DNA from: Candidatus Dadabacteria bacterium
GTDB taxonomy: Bacteria; Bdellovibrionota_C; UBA2361; J135
DNA length: 10,800 bases
Direction of reading: 5' to 3'
NCBI GenBank assembly: GCA_003694225.1
Contig: RFKT01000059.1
Location: 1 to 10,800, forward strand
Position numbers and translations under genes: made by a program. A model generated the notes under the pieces. That model saw only the letters and a list, made by a program, of their open reading frames with translations, did no database searches and had not been told where the DNA came from. The first letter of the stretch is position 1; each line of letters opens with the position of its first letter. This document shows positions 1 to 7,685 of the stretch, piece by piece.

Positions 1-669
1 AATTCCACAAGCACACCCTTCGACCAATGACTCGTATTCCTTTTTAACAATAAGATCCGCCGTTTTCGTATCCACTGTCAAAGCCTCACTATACGGTAGA
101 TAGTGAGAGAGATCCGTGCTAAACACAACCAAATCAGCTCTTTTAAAAGCCACACTTACAACCTCTGCCATACTCTCAACACCACACTCCCCCACAACAA
201 CAGGTGAAATAGAAGCTTCAGGGAAAACAGTCTGTATAAATGGAAGGTGAACTTCTATTGAGTGCTCGCGGGCGTGAGCCGCGTCGTTCCACTCAACGGT
301 GTCAAGCTCCGCTAACGCTTCATTTAACCGCCTACTAAGAGAAACCTTCCCTAGCGGCGTCTCAAAAAACCTCGCTCTGCTTAATCCGCATCCCAAAATA
401 GGAACCCTATGAGAAGGGCCAAAAATAGCTATCTCTCTTATAGACGAAGCTCGTTCTCTCCCAAAAAACAAGGCATATCCCCTTCCAGCAACACTGCCTG
501 AGTAAATATATCCAGCGTGTGGTACAATAAGAGCTGAGGGAAGGATGCCTGAATCCCTGGGCAGATCCTCAGAGAAAGTGAGAAAAGACCGCACCATCTC
601 TTGGAGAGCAGAAGGAGAAGAAGGGTAAAACATACCTGCTACAGCTGGCTCTCTAACGGATATGTCCAT
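1..669 (-). CDS. amrB: AmmeMemoRadiSam system protein B (Memo family), 3' end cut by window edge
   Basis: The minus strand from 669 to the left edge is open for 223 codons. It carries the Memo-family signatures in order: N-terminal REPAVAGMFYP (residues 6-16), VPHAGYIYSG (49-58), FGPSH (83-87), ETPLG (103-107), EHSIEVHLPF (135-144), STDLSHY (184-190) and a CACG motif at 219-222. His51, His87, His189 and the terminal Cys pair match the places where the family keeps its metal or active-site residues. The family is related to extradiol dioxygenases, but its bacterial reaction is not established. The ATG at 669 gives MDISVREP, which fits the family N-terminus. An in-frame ATG at 687 would add six residues and would abut the amrS start codon. 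Neither has a clear Shine-Dalgarno site. The divergent neighbour is the radical SAM partner, which supports the call. The C-terminal part lies outside the window. Confidence 0.9.
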   Translation of the reverse strand, partial: MDISVREPAVAGMFYPSSPSALQEMVRSFLTFSEDLPRDSGILPSALIVPHAGYIYSGSVAGRGYALFFGRERASSIREIAIFGPSHRVPILGCGLSRARFFETPLGKVSLSRRLNEALAELDTVEWNDAAHAREHSIEVHLPFIQTVFPEASISPVVVGECGVESMAEVVSVAFKRADLVVFSTDLSHYLPYSEALTVDTKTADLIVKKEYESLVEGCACGI

Positions 670-675
670 AGAGTT

Positions 676-679
676 GGAG
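676..679 (+). promoter_or_regulatory. Ribosome binding site that decides the amrS start
   Basis: GGAG ends 8 bases before the ATG at 688. The frame stays open upstream to a TTG at 601, but that stretch encodes an Arg-rich peptide antisense to amrB and has no comparable site, so translation most likely begins at 688. Confidence 0.6.
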
Positions 680-687
680 TATATCAT

Positions 688-1743
688 ATGAAAACGCCAG
701 AAGACACTCCATTCAAAACAAGGTATTACAGACAAGCTCCAAACGGAAAGATAGTTTGTACACTGTGCCCAAGAGAATGCTCACTTAGCGAAGGACAGAG
801 GGGGCTTTGCTTTGTAAGGGGGAGAGAGGAAGACTCCATTGTGCTTTACACATACGGCAAAACAAGCGGCCTTTGTGTTGACCCAATTGAAAAAAAGCCG
901 CTTTACCACTTCCTTCCTTCCTCATCGGTTCTTTCCTTCGGCACGGCAGGGTGCAATCTTACCTGCAAGTTCTGCCAAAATTGGCATATGAGTAAATCCA
1001 GAGATATAGCTACATCATCCATTCATTACTCTCCCAGCGAAATAGCCCAGATAGCAAAACGTCAAAAATGCGCCAGCGTTGCCTTTACCTACAACGATCC
1101 CGTTATCTTTATGGAATATGCCGTAGACACAGCTCAAGCGTGCCGGGAAGAAGGGATTGCCTCCGTTGCTGTAACCGCAGGATACATCAATAAAGAGCCT
1201 AGAGAGGAGTTCTTTCGTTATATTGACGGAGCAAACATAGATCTAAAGGGGTTTACAGAGAGTTTCTACAAAAAACTGTGTACAGGAAAGCTTGGAGCAG
1301 TCTTGGATACCTTAAGATATGTCGCCAAAGAAACCAATGTATGGCTTGAAGTAACAACCCTGCTGATCCCTGAAGAAAATGATTCCCCAAATGAGATTGA
1401 AAGGCTTTCCTCTTGGATTGCAAATGAGCTCGGAAGGAATGTCCCCCTCCACTTCACAGCATTCCATCCAGATTTTAGGCTTACCAATAGACCCCGCACC
1501 CCTTTAGAAACTCTGGTTAGAGCGAGAGAAATCGCCTTAAGCAACGGGCTTAACTTTGTCTATATAGGCAATGTATTGCACGAAGATGGATCTACGACCT
1601 ACTGCCGCAGATGCCATCTGCCGCTAATAAAACGGTGGGGATATTCAACGGAAATTACAGGCCTAAACCTTTCACACAGATGCAAACAATGCGGCGAACC
1701 GTGCCCCGGCGTATTTGACTCCTCTGAAATGATGACGACTTGA
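688..1743 (+). CDS. amrS: AmmeMemoRadiSam system radical SAM enzyme
   Basis: This 351-residue protein is a radical SAM enzyme of the type that travels with Memo and AMMECR1 proteins; its substrate is not established. The 4Fe-4S/SAM motif CxxxCxxC is at Cys89, Cys93 and Cys96 in GCNLTCKFCQNW. An N-terminal cysteine set (24, 27, 31, 41; CTLCPRECSL, then GLC) resembles the pyruvate-formate-lyase-activating-enzyme-like branch. A C-terminal cysteine set (306, 309, 332, 335, 339) looks like a metal-binding knuckle, and GNV near 294 lies in the usual late barrel region. The ATG at 688 is chosen over the in-frame TTG at 601 because of the GGAG site at 676-679, the usual family length and the overlap with amrB that the longer form would need. 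The gene is convergent with the histidine kinase gene, with 25 bases between the stops. A run of seven T at 1764-1770 follows, but I see no convincing hairpin before it. Confidence 0.93.
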   Translation: MKTPEDTPFKTRYYRQAPNGKIVCTLCPRECSLSEGQRGLCFVRGREEDSIVLYTYGKTSGLCVDPIEKKPLYHFLPSSSVLSFGTAGCNLTCKFCQNWHMSKSRDIATSSIHYSPSEIAQIAKRQKCASVAFTYNDPVIFMEYAVDTAQACREEGIASVAVTAGYINKEPREEFFRYIDGANIDLKGFTESFYKKLCTGKLGAVLDTLRYVAKETNVWLEVTTLLIPEENDSPNEIERLSSWIANELGRNVPLHFTAFHPDFRLTNRPRTPLETLVRAREIALSNGLNFVYIGNVLHEDGSTTYCRRCHLPLIKRWGYSTEITGLNLSHRCKQCGEPCPGVFDSSEMMTT

Positions 1744-1768
1744 GATTAAGAGCGCACTACCAATTTTT

Positions 1769-3409
1769 TTATAGCGACCTAGCTTTCTCTCTATCAAGCA
1801 CATCCCTTACATAGCTTATAAAATCAGCCATAGAATACGGCTTCGTGATATACCCCTGTATATTATTCTTTTCTAAGACGCTGTGAGTCAGTGTATCGCT
1901 ATACCCACTAGTAATAATTACAGGCTTTCCGGGCCTAAACTTTCGAAACTTTTTTGCCAGAGCAAGGCCGGTTGTACCCGGCATGGTTTGATCTGTGATA
2001 AGAAGATCAATCTCCAAATCTTGCTTCTTAAAGAGATCAATCGCTTCATTGGCTTCCTTAACAAATGTTACCTTATACCCAGACCTTTCAAGCATCTCTT
2101 TGGCTATCTCGCCAACCTTAGGCTCATCATCCACAACAACTACATTCTCTCCTCGCCCAATAGATGACATGGAAACAGCTTTTATATCAGTGCATTCCTC
2201 GTCAGTTGCTGGGAAATATATCTTAAACTCCGCTCCACTGCCCAACTTACTCCGAACCTGTATCCCTCCTCTATGCTCCCCAACAATACCGTGCACAACA
2301 GAGAGCCCTAACCCAGAGCCGTCTCCAACCTTTCTGGTAGTAAAAAAAGGCTCAAATATCTTTGAAATGAGCCCCTCATCAATCCCTTCCCCATTGTCCT
2401 CAACCGAAATCACAACATACCTGCCGGGCACAAGCTTGTTATATACGCACTCCAGAGGTTCTTCAATGTCTTGTTGATACAATGATACCTTTATTATTCC
2501 GTCTTTGGCTGAAGATACAGCGTGATATGCATTTGTAACCAGATTCATCACTACCTGTTGTATTTGAATTGGATCTGCCAGTACCGCCGCGCTATCTTCC
2601 GCACAGTTTAGCTCTATCTTTACTGTTGCCGGCAATGTTGCACGCAAAAACATCACAGCTTCTTTTATCACTCTCTCAAGCCTTATGACCTTCTTCTCTT
2701 CCTTAAGCTTACGGCTGAAAATTAAGATCTGCCTTATAAGGCTCTCTGCCTTGCGAGCGCATAAAAGGGCATTTCTTAGATGCTTAAGGTGATCCTTATC
2801 AGAAATTTCTCCCATCAAAAGCTCGATACTCCCTATTATTGGAGTCAAGAGATTATTAAAATCGTGGGCTATGCCGCCCGCCATAACCCCTATAGTCTCC
2901 ATCTTCTGAGCGTGAAGGAGCTGTTCCTGCAACTGCTGCTTCTCTTCCTCCGCCCTTTGCCGCTCGGTTACGTCCTGTACATAACCTTCATAGTGTGAAA
3001 TGACTCCGGCATCATCCCTTACAACAACCGTGTAATCATAAAGCCACCTCACCTCCCCATCAGGTCTTACAATACGATAGTGCTGCTCGAAATTTGCGGC
3101 GCCGGAGTTGCTGTAATGAATAACCTCTTGACGTATGCGCTCAAGATCATCCTCGTGTATCACTTCCGCAAATTTCACGCGGCCACACATAAAATCTTTA
3201 TCCGAATAACCAAAGATGTTAAATACATTGGGAGAAGCATACTCAACAGGCCAGCCCTCTTTGGCAACCCATCGAAAAACTACCGTTGGACCACCGGAAA
3301 AGAGCCTCCTTTCTCTCTCTAGCTCCCGCTCAAGCTGTGTACATCTCTGTGTAAGCTTGTCTATCTCTTTCTGAAATTTATCTGCCAAAAAGCGGTCTAC
3401 CTCAACCAT
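1769..3409 (-). CDS. Soluble PAS hybrid histidine kinase with C-terminal receiver domain
   Basis: This 546-residue signalling protein has no transmembrane segment or signal peptide, so it should sense something in the cytoplasm. An N-terminal coiled coil (about 12-36) is followed by a PAS_3-type domain (about 42-150; WPVEYASPNVFNIFGY at 53-68, DVTERQRAE at 146-154). The HisKA helix has phospho-acceptor His182 in GGIAHDFNNLL. The HATPase domain shows an N box (Asn289, Asn293), a G1 box DNGEGI (338-343), an F box FEPFFTT (352-358) and a G2 box GDGSGLGLS (362-370). The receiver domain (about 422-540) has acidic Asp427-Asp428, phospho-acceptor Asp473 in LLITDQTMPG, Thr500 and Lys523. All catalytic residues are present, so it should be active. 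It starts 9 bases after the hemL stop and is probably the last gene of the minus-strand operon. No separate output regulator is adjacent, and the ligand is unknown. Confidence 0.93.
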   Translation of the reverse strand: MVEVDRFLADKFQKEIDKLTQRCTQLERELERERRLFSGGPTVVFRWVAKEGWPVEYASPNVFNIFGYSDKDFMCGRVKFAEVIHEDDLERIRQEVIHYSNSGAANFEQHYRIVRPDGEVRWLYDYTVVVRDDAGVISHYEGYVQDVTERQRAEEEKQQLQEQLLHAQKMETIGVMAGGIAHDFNNLLTPIIGSIELLMGEISDKDHLKHLRNALLCARKAESLIRQILIFSRKLKEEKKVIRLERVIKEAVMFLRATLPATVKIELNCAEDSAAVLADPIQIQQVVMNLVTNAYHAVSSAKDGIIKVSLYQQDIEEPLECVYNKLVPGRYVVISVEDNGEGIDEGLISKIFEPFFTTRKVGDGSGLGLSVVHGIVGEHRGGIQVRSKLGSGAEFKIYFPATDEECTDIKAVSMSSIGRGENVVVVDDEPKVGEIAKEMLERSGYKVTFVKEANEAIDLFKKQDLEIDLLITDQTMPGTTGLALAKKFRKFRPGKPVIITSGYSDTLTHSVLEKNNIQGYITKPYSMADFISYVRDVLDREKARSL

Positions 3410-3418
3410 CTTTATAGC

Positions 3419-4702
3419 TTAAAGCAAAGGAAACACCTCCTCCAAAGCGGATACTGTTTTTTGGAAAGTCTCATCATTGTGAGATGCAGAAACAAACCCC
3501 GCTTCAAATTGAGACTGAGCAAAATATACTCCGCGCTCAAACATACCGGCAAAAAACTTTCTAAACCGCTCTAGATCAGATTCTGCCGCATCTTCACAGG
3601 TAACAATCGGCTTTTCAGAGAAAAAATACCCGAACATGGTTCCTTCATTATCAGCCACTAGAGCCACTCCATTGCTGCGAGCTATGTCAGATATCGCTTC
3701 TGCCAATCTAGAAGCATAATTTGCCGCAGTCTCAAACACACCTGTCTTATGCCATTCTCTTAACGTAGCTAATCCAACTCTCATTCCAAGCGGATTGCCA
3801 GAAAGAGTTCCCGCCTGATACACGGGTCCGCTAGGCGCCACAAGTTTCATTATATCCTCCCTGCCGCCATAAGCAGCCACATTTAGGCCTCCCCCTATTA
3901 CCTTACCCAGCATCGTAAGATCAGGGGTTATGCCGTAAAGCAGCTGCGCTCCAACTGGATGAACCCTAAACCCGGTCATCACCTCATCAAAGATTAAAAG
4001 AGCTCCTTCCCGTTCCGTAATCTGCCTCAATTCCTCCAAAAATTCCCCTTGAGGCTTTATAAACCCTGAATTTCCCACAATAGGTTCCACTATAACAGCG
4101 GCTATCTGCCCCCTGTTAGCAGCAAAGATCTCCTCCACGCTCCCTATGTTATTGTATTGGGCAAGCAAGGTGTCTGCCGCAACTGAGCTAGGAACACCGG
4201 GAGAATCAGGCAAACCCAAGCTCAAAACCCCGCTTCCAGCTTTTACCAAAAGTGAATCCACATGACCGTGATAACACCCGGAAAATTTAATTACCTTCTC
4301 TTTACGGGTAAACGCCCGGGCAAGCCTCAAAGCACTCATCGCCGCCTCAGTGCCGGAATTTACAAACCGCACCATATCTATGGATGGAAATAGACCTGTT
4401 ATATACTCAGCAAGCTCAACCTCAGCCTCGCACAGGGCTCCAAAACTTACACCTCTTTCTCCTTGAAAAGACAAAGCATCCAAAACAGCAGGATGTCCAT
4501 GACCCAACACCAATGGTCCCCAACTCAAGACATAGTCAACATACCGATTGCCATCGACATCATAAAGATATGCGCCCTCACCCCTCTCTACCACAAGAGG
4601 ATTGCATCCCACATGCCCAAATGCCCTCGCAGGGGAGCTCACTCCTCCTGGCATCACAGTGCAAGATTTGGAAAAAATCTCTTCAGATTTGACCCTATTC
4701 AT
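3419..4702 (-). CDS. hemL: Glutamate-1-semialdehyde 2,1-aminomutase
   Basis: HemL converts glutamate-1-semialdehyde to 5-aminolevulinate, the committed precursor of heme and other tetrapyrroles in the C5 pathway. It is a PLP enzyme of aminotransferase fold type I acting as a homodimer in the cytosol. The sequence (427 residues from this start) shows MPGGVSSPARAF near the N-terminus, VNSGTEA for cofactor phosphate binding (about 114-120), CYHGHVDS (143-150), FDEVMTGFR (238-246), the Schiff-base lysine in MLGKVIGGG (Lys267) and TLSGNPL (299-305). Length is normal for the family. The ATG at 4702 is preferred; an in-frame TTG at 4708 would add two residues and sits closer to a GGGA site. The gene begins 7 bases after the nadA stop and ends 9 bases before the kinase start, so it is almost certainly co-transcribed with both. 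Confidence 0.97.
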   Translation of the reverse strand: MNRVKSEEIFSKSCTVMPGGVSSPARAFGHVGCNPLVVERGEGAYLYDVDGNRYVDYVLSWGPLVLGHGHPAVLDALSFQGERGVSFGALCEAEVELAEYITGLFPSIDMVRFVNSGTEAAMSALRLARAFTRKEKVIKFSGCYHGHVDSLLVKAGSGVLSLGLPDSPGVPSSVAADTLLAQYNNIGSVEEIFAANRGQIAAVIVEPIVGNSGFIKPQGEFLEELRQITEREGALLIFDEVMTGFRVHPVGAQLLYGITPDLTMLGKVIGGGLNVAAYGGREDIMKLVAPSGPVYQAGTLSGNPLGMRVGLATLREWHKTGVFETAANYASRLAEAISDIARSNGVALVADNEGTMFGYFFSEKPIVTCEDAAESDLERFRKFFAGMFERGVYFAQSQFEAGFVSASHNDETFQKTVSALEEVFPLL

Positions 4703-4709
4703 ACTCAAA

Positions 4710-5633
4710 TTATCCCAGCGACAACATTCTATTAAGTGGTTCCATAGCCTTTTCTATCGTATCCATAGGAACATCCACCTGAGGAGACATGTTCTCCATG
4801 CACGATGCCAGCTTCTCCAATGTGTTAAGCTTCATATATGGACACTCATTGCACGCACACTCCCCTTCATCCTCAGACGGAGCAGCTATAAATTCCTTGT
4901 TGGGATTTCTTAGTTTCATCTGATGGAGGATCCCAGGCTCAGTCACTACGATAAACTGCCTTGCTGAACTTTCGCAGACAAAATTTAAGAGGGAGGATGT
5001 GGATCCAACGTGATCCGCCAAATCCAAGATCTGTTCCGGACATTCTGGATGGGCAACAACAAGTGCTTCGGGATAACGCACCTTAAGCTGAACCAATTTT
5101 TTTTCGCTGAAGGTTTCATGGACAACACATGTGCCATCCCACAAAAGGAGATCCCTGCCTGTCCTTTTCATCAGAAACTTTCCAAGGTGCTTGTCGGGAG
5201 CAAAGATAATCGGCTTATCTGGGGGAATAGAGTTGATTACTTTTACTGCGTTTGTAGATGTGCACAAAATGTCGCTTAACGCCTTAACCTCTGCAGAGCA
5301 GTTGACATAAGTTACAACAGTGTGATCGGGATGCCTTTCAATAAACTCTTTGAACTTATCAGCCGGGCAAGAATCAGCCAGAGAACACCCGGCATCCATA
5401 TCGGGGAGAAGCACGGGCTTGTCGGGATTGAGAATCTTCGCTGTCTCTGCCATAAAATGGACGCCTGCAAACACAATAACATCAGCAGATGTCTCCGCAG
5501 CCTTTTTTGCAAGAGCCAAGCTATCACCGACAAAATCTGCTATATCTTGTATGCGTGATTCTTGATAGTAATGGGCCAAGATTACCGCATTAAGCCTTTT
5601 CCTTAAGCGGTTAATCTTATCTAAAATGTCCAT
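4710..5633 (-). CDS. nadA: Quinolinate synthase (4Fe-4S)
   Basis: NadA condenses iminoaspartate with dihydroxyacetone phosphate to quinolinate in de novo NAD synthesis and needs a 4Fe-4S cluster held by three cysteines. The 307-residue product shows ILAHYYQ (18-24), the first cluster cysteine in DMDAGCSLAD (Cys83), YVNCSAEVKA (109-118), the second in HPECP (Cys198) and the third in the C-terminal CACNECPYMK (Cys264). SEDEGE just before that last motif replaces the first cysteine of the E. coli-type CxxCxxC with Glu, leaving CxCxxC. The ATG at 5633 has a GGAG 4 bases upstream and gives the family-like N-terminus MDILDKINRLRK; a TTG at 5648 would add five residues. No nadB or nadC is in the window. 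The gene lies between the DEAD-box-like gene and hemL on one strand. Confidence 0.97.
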   Translation of the reverse strand: MDILDKINRLRKRLNAVILAHYYQESRIQDIADFVGDSLALAKKAAETSADVIVFAGVHFMAETAKILNPDKPVLLPDMDAGCSLADSCPADKFKEFIERHPDHTVVTYVNCSAEVKALSDILCTSTNAVKVINSIPPDKPIIFAPDKHLGKFLMKRTGRDLLLWDGTCVVHETFSEKKLVQLKVRYPEALVVAHPECPEQILDLADHVGSTSSLLNFVCESSARQFIVVTEPGILHQMKLRNPNKEFIAAPSEDEGECACNECPYMKLNTLEKLASCMENMSPQVDVPMDTIEKAMEPLNRMLSLG

Positions 5634-5682
5634 ACCACTCCATGCCAAAACAACTAAAGCAAGCCAAAGCGATTGGGCGTTT

Positions 5683-7665
5683 TTATGCCCCTGCTTCTAC
5701 CCCCTCCCCAGAGGCAGCGCCTCCGTCTTCTGAGGTGACTTGGCCAGATTCGAGATCGCTTGCCTCCGGTTCAGTCTGAGATTCTGCGCTGGCTATGGCT
5801 TGCTCAGCATTTTCCCCATCACCCTCTTCTTGACCTGAAGAGCTCTGCTGCGGAGATGTCTCCCGCGGCAAAGAGATTGTTGTAGCTTTTCTAATAAAGA
5901 GCTTTTCACCATTTTTTAACGGAGCATCCTCTAAGGCAGTTAGTACACTATCTGCTTGCTCTTCTGCAAAATCCGCAAAAGAGTAGTGCTTTCTTAGGGA
6001 AAACCTCTTAACGCCACCATCGACAAGGCCGCACTTGTCCTTAACCAGCGACACAAATTCCTCCTCAGAAAATCCATCCTCTGAACCGTGCCCTATATAC
6101 ATCCGAACATCCTTTTTTGCAGGCGGAAGGGGCTCCGTCTGCCTGTTCCTCTCCCTACGGTAAGGCTGCTGCCTCTCTTCCTTGGCGCTTTTCTTAGGAT
6201 GCTTTCTCTGGGTATCTTTACGCCCCTTACGGACATTTTTTGAGGCCTTCCTTATATCTCCTCTCGGCTCCCGACTACGGCTTCTGCGATCCTTCCTGGC
6301 TAATTCTGCTACTTCCTTTTTCAACTCTGGAACTGTAACCAAAAACTCATGAAGCAAAAGAGCTAAGATTTGAGCCCTATTTGGATCCTTTTCCAGCATG
6401 TCAACCATGCCAGCAATCTGGCTATTCTCTAAATGATTGGCAAGCTTAGCCTCTTCAAAGAGCTTCTTAAGCCGTATAGCGTCGATATCCGCGCTAGTAG
6501 GAAGGGATGATTTTACAAACTCAATTCCTGTAACCTTTTTTAAGTAATGAAAGTTTGTAAAATCCAAAGGATTTACTAGACAATGCGATTCCTTTATGCT
6601 TACTGCCTGCCCTCTGGATCCGAATCTGTCAAGAAATTGCTCTGGCTTTTCGGGAATGCCGTAGTGGATGATTACTTCAAACATAGTGGGATCCAGATCC
6701 TGTATTGACGCATCGTTTGTAACCAACACAGATACGGCACCTTCTTCAATGTCCTTTCTAAGGCTTCTCATTGCGGATGCACTCCAGTCCTCTCGATCTG
6801 TTACAACTTTTTCAACTGCAAAGCCTCGCTTCTTTAATACAGCCTGCACTAAATCCACATCAGAGCCTGTATTTGTCACCACAAGCACCCTCGACCCGGA
6901 GCCAAAGGTTTCTAGCAACGATGATATTGCATTAGTTTTGTCCAAAAGCTCAGATCCCACTTCATACACAAAATGCTCTATTGAATCCGCTTGGTCGGGT
7001 ATCTCACATGTTTCAGGTGCAGTTACGCATCTTGCCTCGAATTCAGCTACTTCTACATTCTTGCTTAATGCGGAGTAAAGCACTTGGGGCTTTTCTGGTA
7101 TGCTATCTATAAAATCAGCAAGCTTACCCTTATCGATGCCATCAAGTATGCGATCCAACCCTTTCAGATAAACTGCAGCTATATCAGAAAGGGATATGAT
7201 GCGCTCTTCTATGCATTTAAGCACTCTGTCTGCGCTTCCAATTATTATCCTATCACTACTTGAAAAAGCCGTGTCACCTCCCAAGCAAACAAAAACCTCT
7301 ATATCGCTTCCATTAGAGAGTTGAGACATAACATCGCCCACACTCTCAGCCTCCGTATCATCACCGCACACTATGACAACCATCTTTGACTCAGAAAGAA
7401 GCTTAAGCCTCTCTAAGAAACCGATTCCAATAGCCGTCAGATGAAGAGGCAAAATAAACCCCATAATAGAAAGGTTCTTTCCGGCCATAACAGAGCTGCA
7501 CAACCTCCAAGCCGTGTCATCCATGCTCTGCACTCCAAGGCTCCGCAAAGACTCACTATAAGCCTTATAAATTGAGTCAGCTTCCGCTCTTGCGTCATCA
7601 CTTGCTGCATGATCTTCAAATTGCGCTTTATCTTCTCCAGAAAGTTCCGTTACACTATTATCCAT
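5683..7665 (-). CDS. Degenerate DEAD-box RNA helicase-like protein with DbpA-type RNA-binding domain
   Basis: This 660-residue protein keeps the shape of a DeaD/CsdA-type helicase but has lost its catalytic motifs. Residues 30-215 follow lobe 1. The Walker A position reads IMGFILPLH (67-75) with no GKT, and Ia is CGDDTEA (100-106). GSADRVLK (143-150) stands where TPGRLLD would be, AVYLKGLDRILD (164-175) where LVLDEADRMLD would be, and YSAL (197-200) for FSAT. Lobe 2 (about 230-385) has VLVVTNT (260-266), VLVTNDASIQDLD (313-325) for VATDVAARGLD and FLDRFGSRGQAV (344-355) for YVHRIGRTGRAG. A Lys/Arg-rich linker (about 456-510) leads to a well-kept DbpA/CsdA C-terminal RNA-binding domain (about 519-594; RMYIGHGSEDGFS), then an acidic Ser/Glu/Gly tail (600-660). 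The frame is intact over 1.98 kb, which argues for selection rather than decay. ATP hydrolysis and unwinding are unlikely; RNA or ribosome binding is the likely role. The ATG at 7665 has only a weak ribosome site. The gene probably heads the nadA-hemL operon. Confidence 0.85.
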   Translation of the reverse strand: MDNSVTELSGEDKAQFEDHAASDDARAEADSIYKAYSESLRSLGVQSMDDTAWRLCSSVMAGKNLSIMGFILPLHLTAIGIGFLERLKLLSESKMVVIVCGDDTEAESVGDVMSQLSNGSDIEVFVCLGGDTAFSSSDRIIIGSADRVLKCIEERIISLSDIAAVYLKGLDRILDGIDKGKLADFIDSIPEKPQVLYSALSKNVEVAEFEARCVTAPETCEIPDQADSIEHFVYEVGSELLDKTNAISSLLETFGSGSRVLVVTNTGSDVDLVQAVLKKRGFAVEKVVTDREDWSASAMRSLRKDIEEGAVSVLVTNDASIQDLDPTMFEVIIHYGIPEKPEQFLDRFGSRGQAVSIKESHCLVNPLDFTNFHYLKKVTGIEFVKSSLPTSADIDAIRLKKLFEEAKLANHLENSQIAGMVDMLEKDPNRAQILALLLHEFLVTVPELKKEVAELARKDRRSRSREPRGDIRKASKNVRKGRKDTQRKHPKKSAKEERQQPYRRERNRQTEPLPPAKKDVRMYIGHGSEDGFSEEEFVSLVKDKCGLVDGGVKRFSLRKHYSFADFAEEQADSVLTALEDAPLKNGEKLFIRKATTISLPRETSPQQSSSGQEEGDGENAEQAIASAESQTEPEASDLESGQVTSEDGGAASGEGVEAGA

Positions 7666-7685
7666 AACTTACTCACTCGTCCTAA

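Noticed and set aside
601..687. N-terminal extension of amrS from a TTG at 601
   Set aside because: It is Arg-rich, lies antisense to the conserved amrB N-terminal coding region and has no ribosome site, while ATG 688 has GGAG at good spacing and gives normal length.
1744..1770. Possible shared terminator between amrS and the kinase gene
   Set aside because: There is a run of seven T, but no stable GC-rich hairpin immediately before it on either strand.
1995..2477. 160-codon plus-strand open frame opposite the histidine kinase gene
   Set aside because: It is antisense to conserved HATPase and receiver motifs, is Ser/Thr/Pro-rich as antisense shadows often are, and shows no domain.
5672..5690. 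Short inverted repeat GGGC/GCCC around a T run between the pseudo-helicase gene and nadA
   Set aside because: The stem is only 4 to 5 bases and the T run is in the loop rather than after the stem, so it does not look like a terminator.
6668..7078. 136-codon plus-strand open frame opposite the pseudo-helicase gene
   Set aside because: Low-complexity Ser/Thr composition, no ribosome site, and fully inside a better supported gene.
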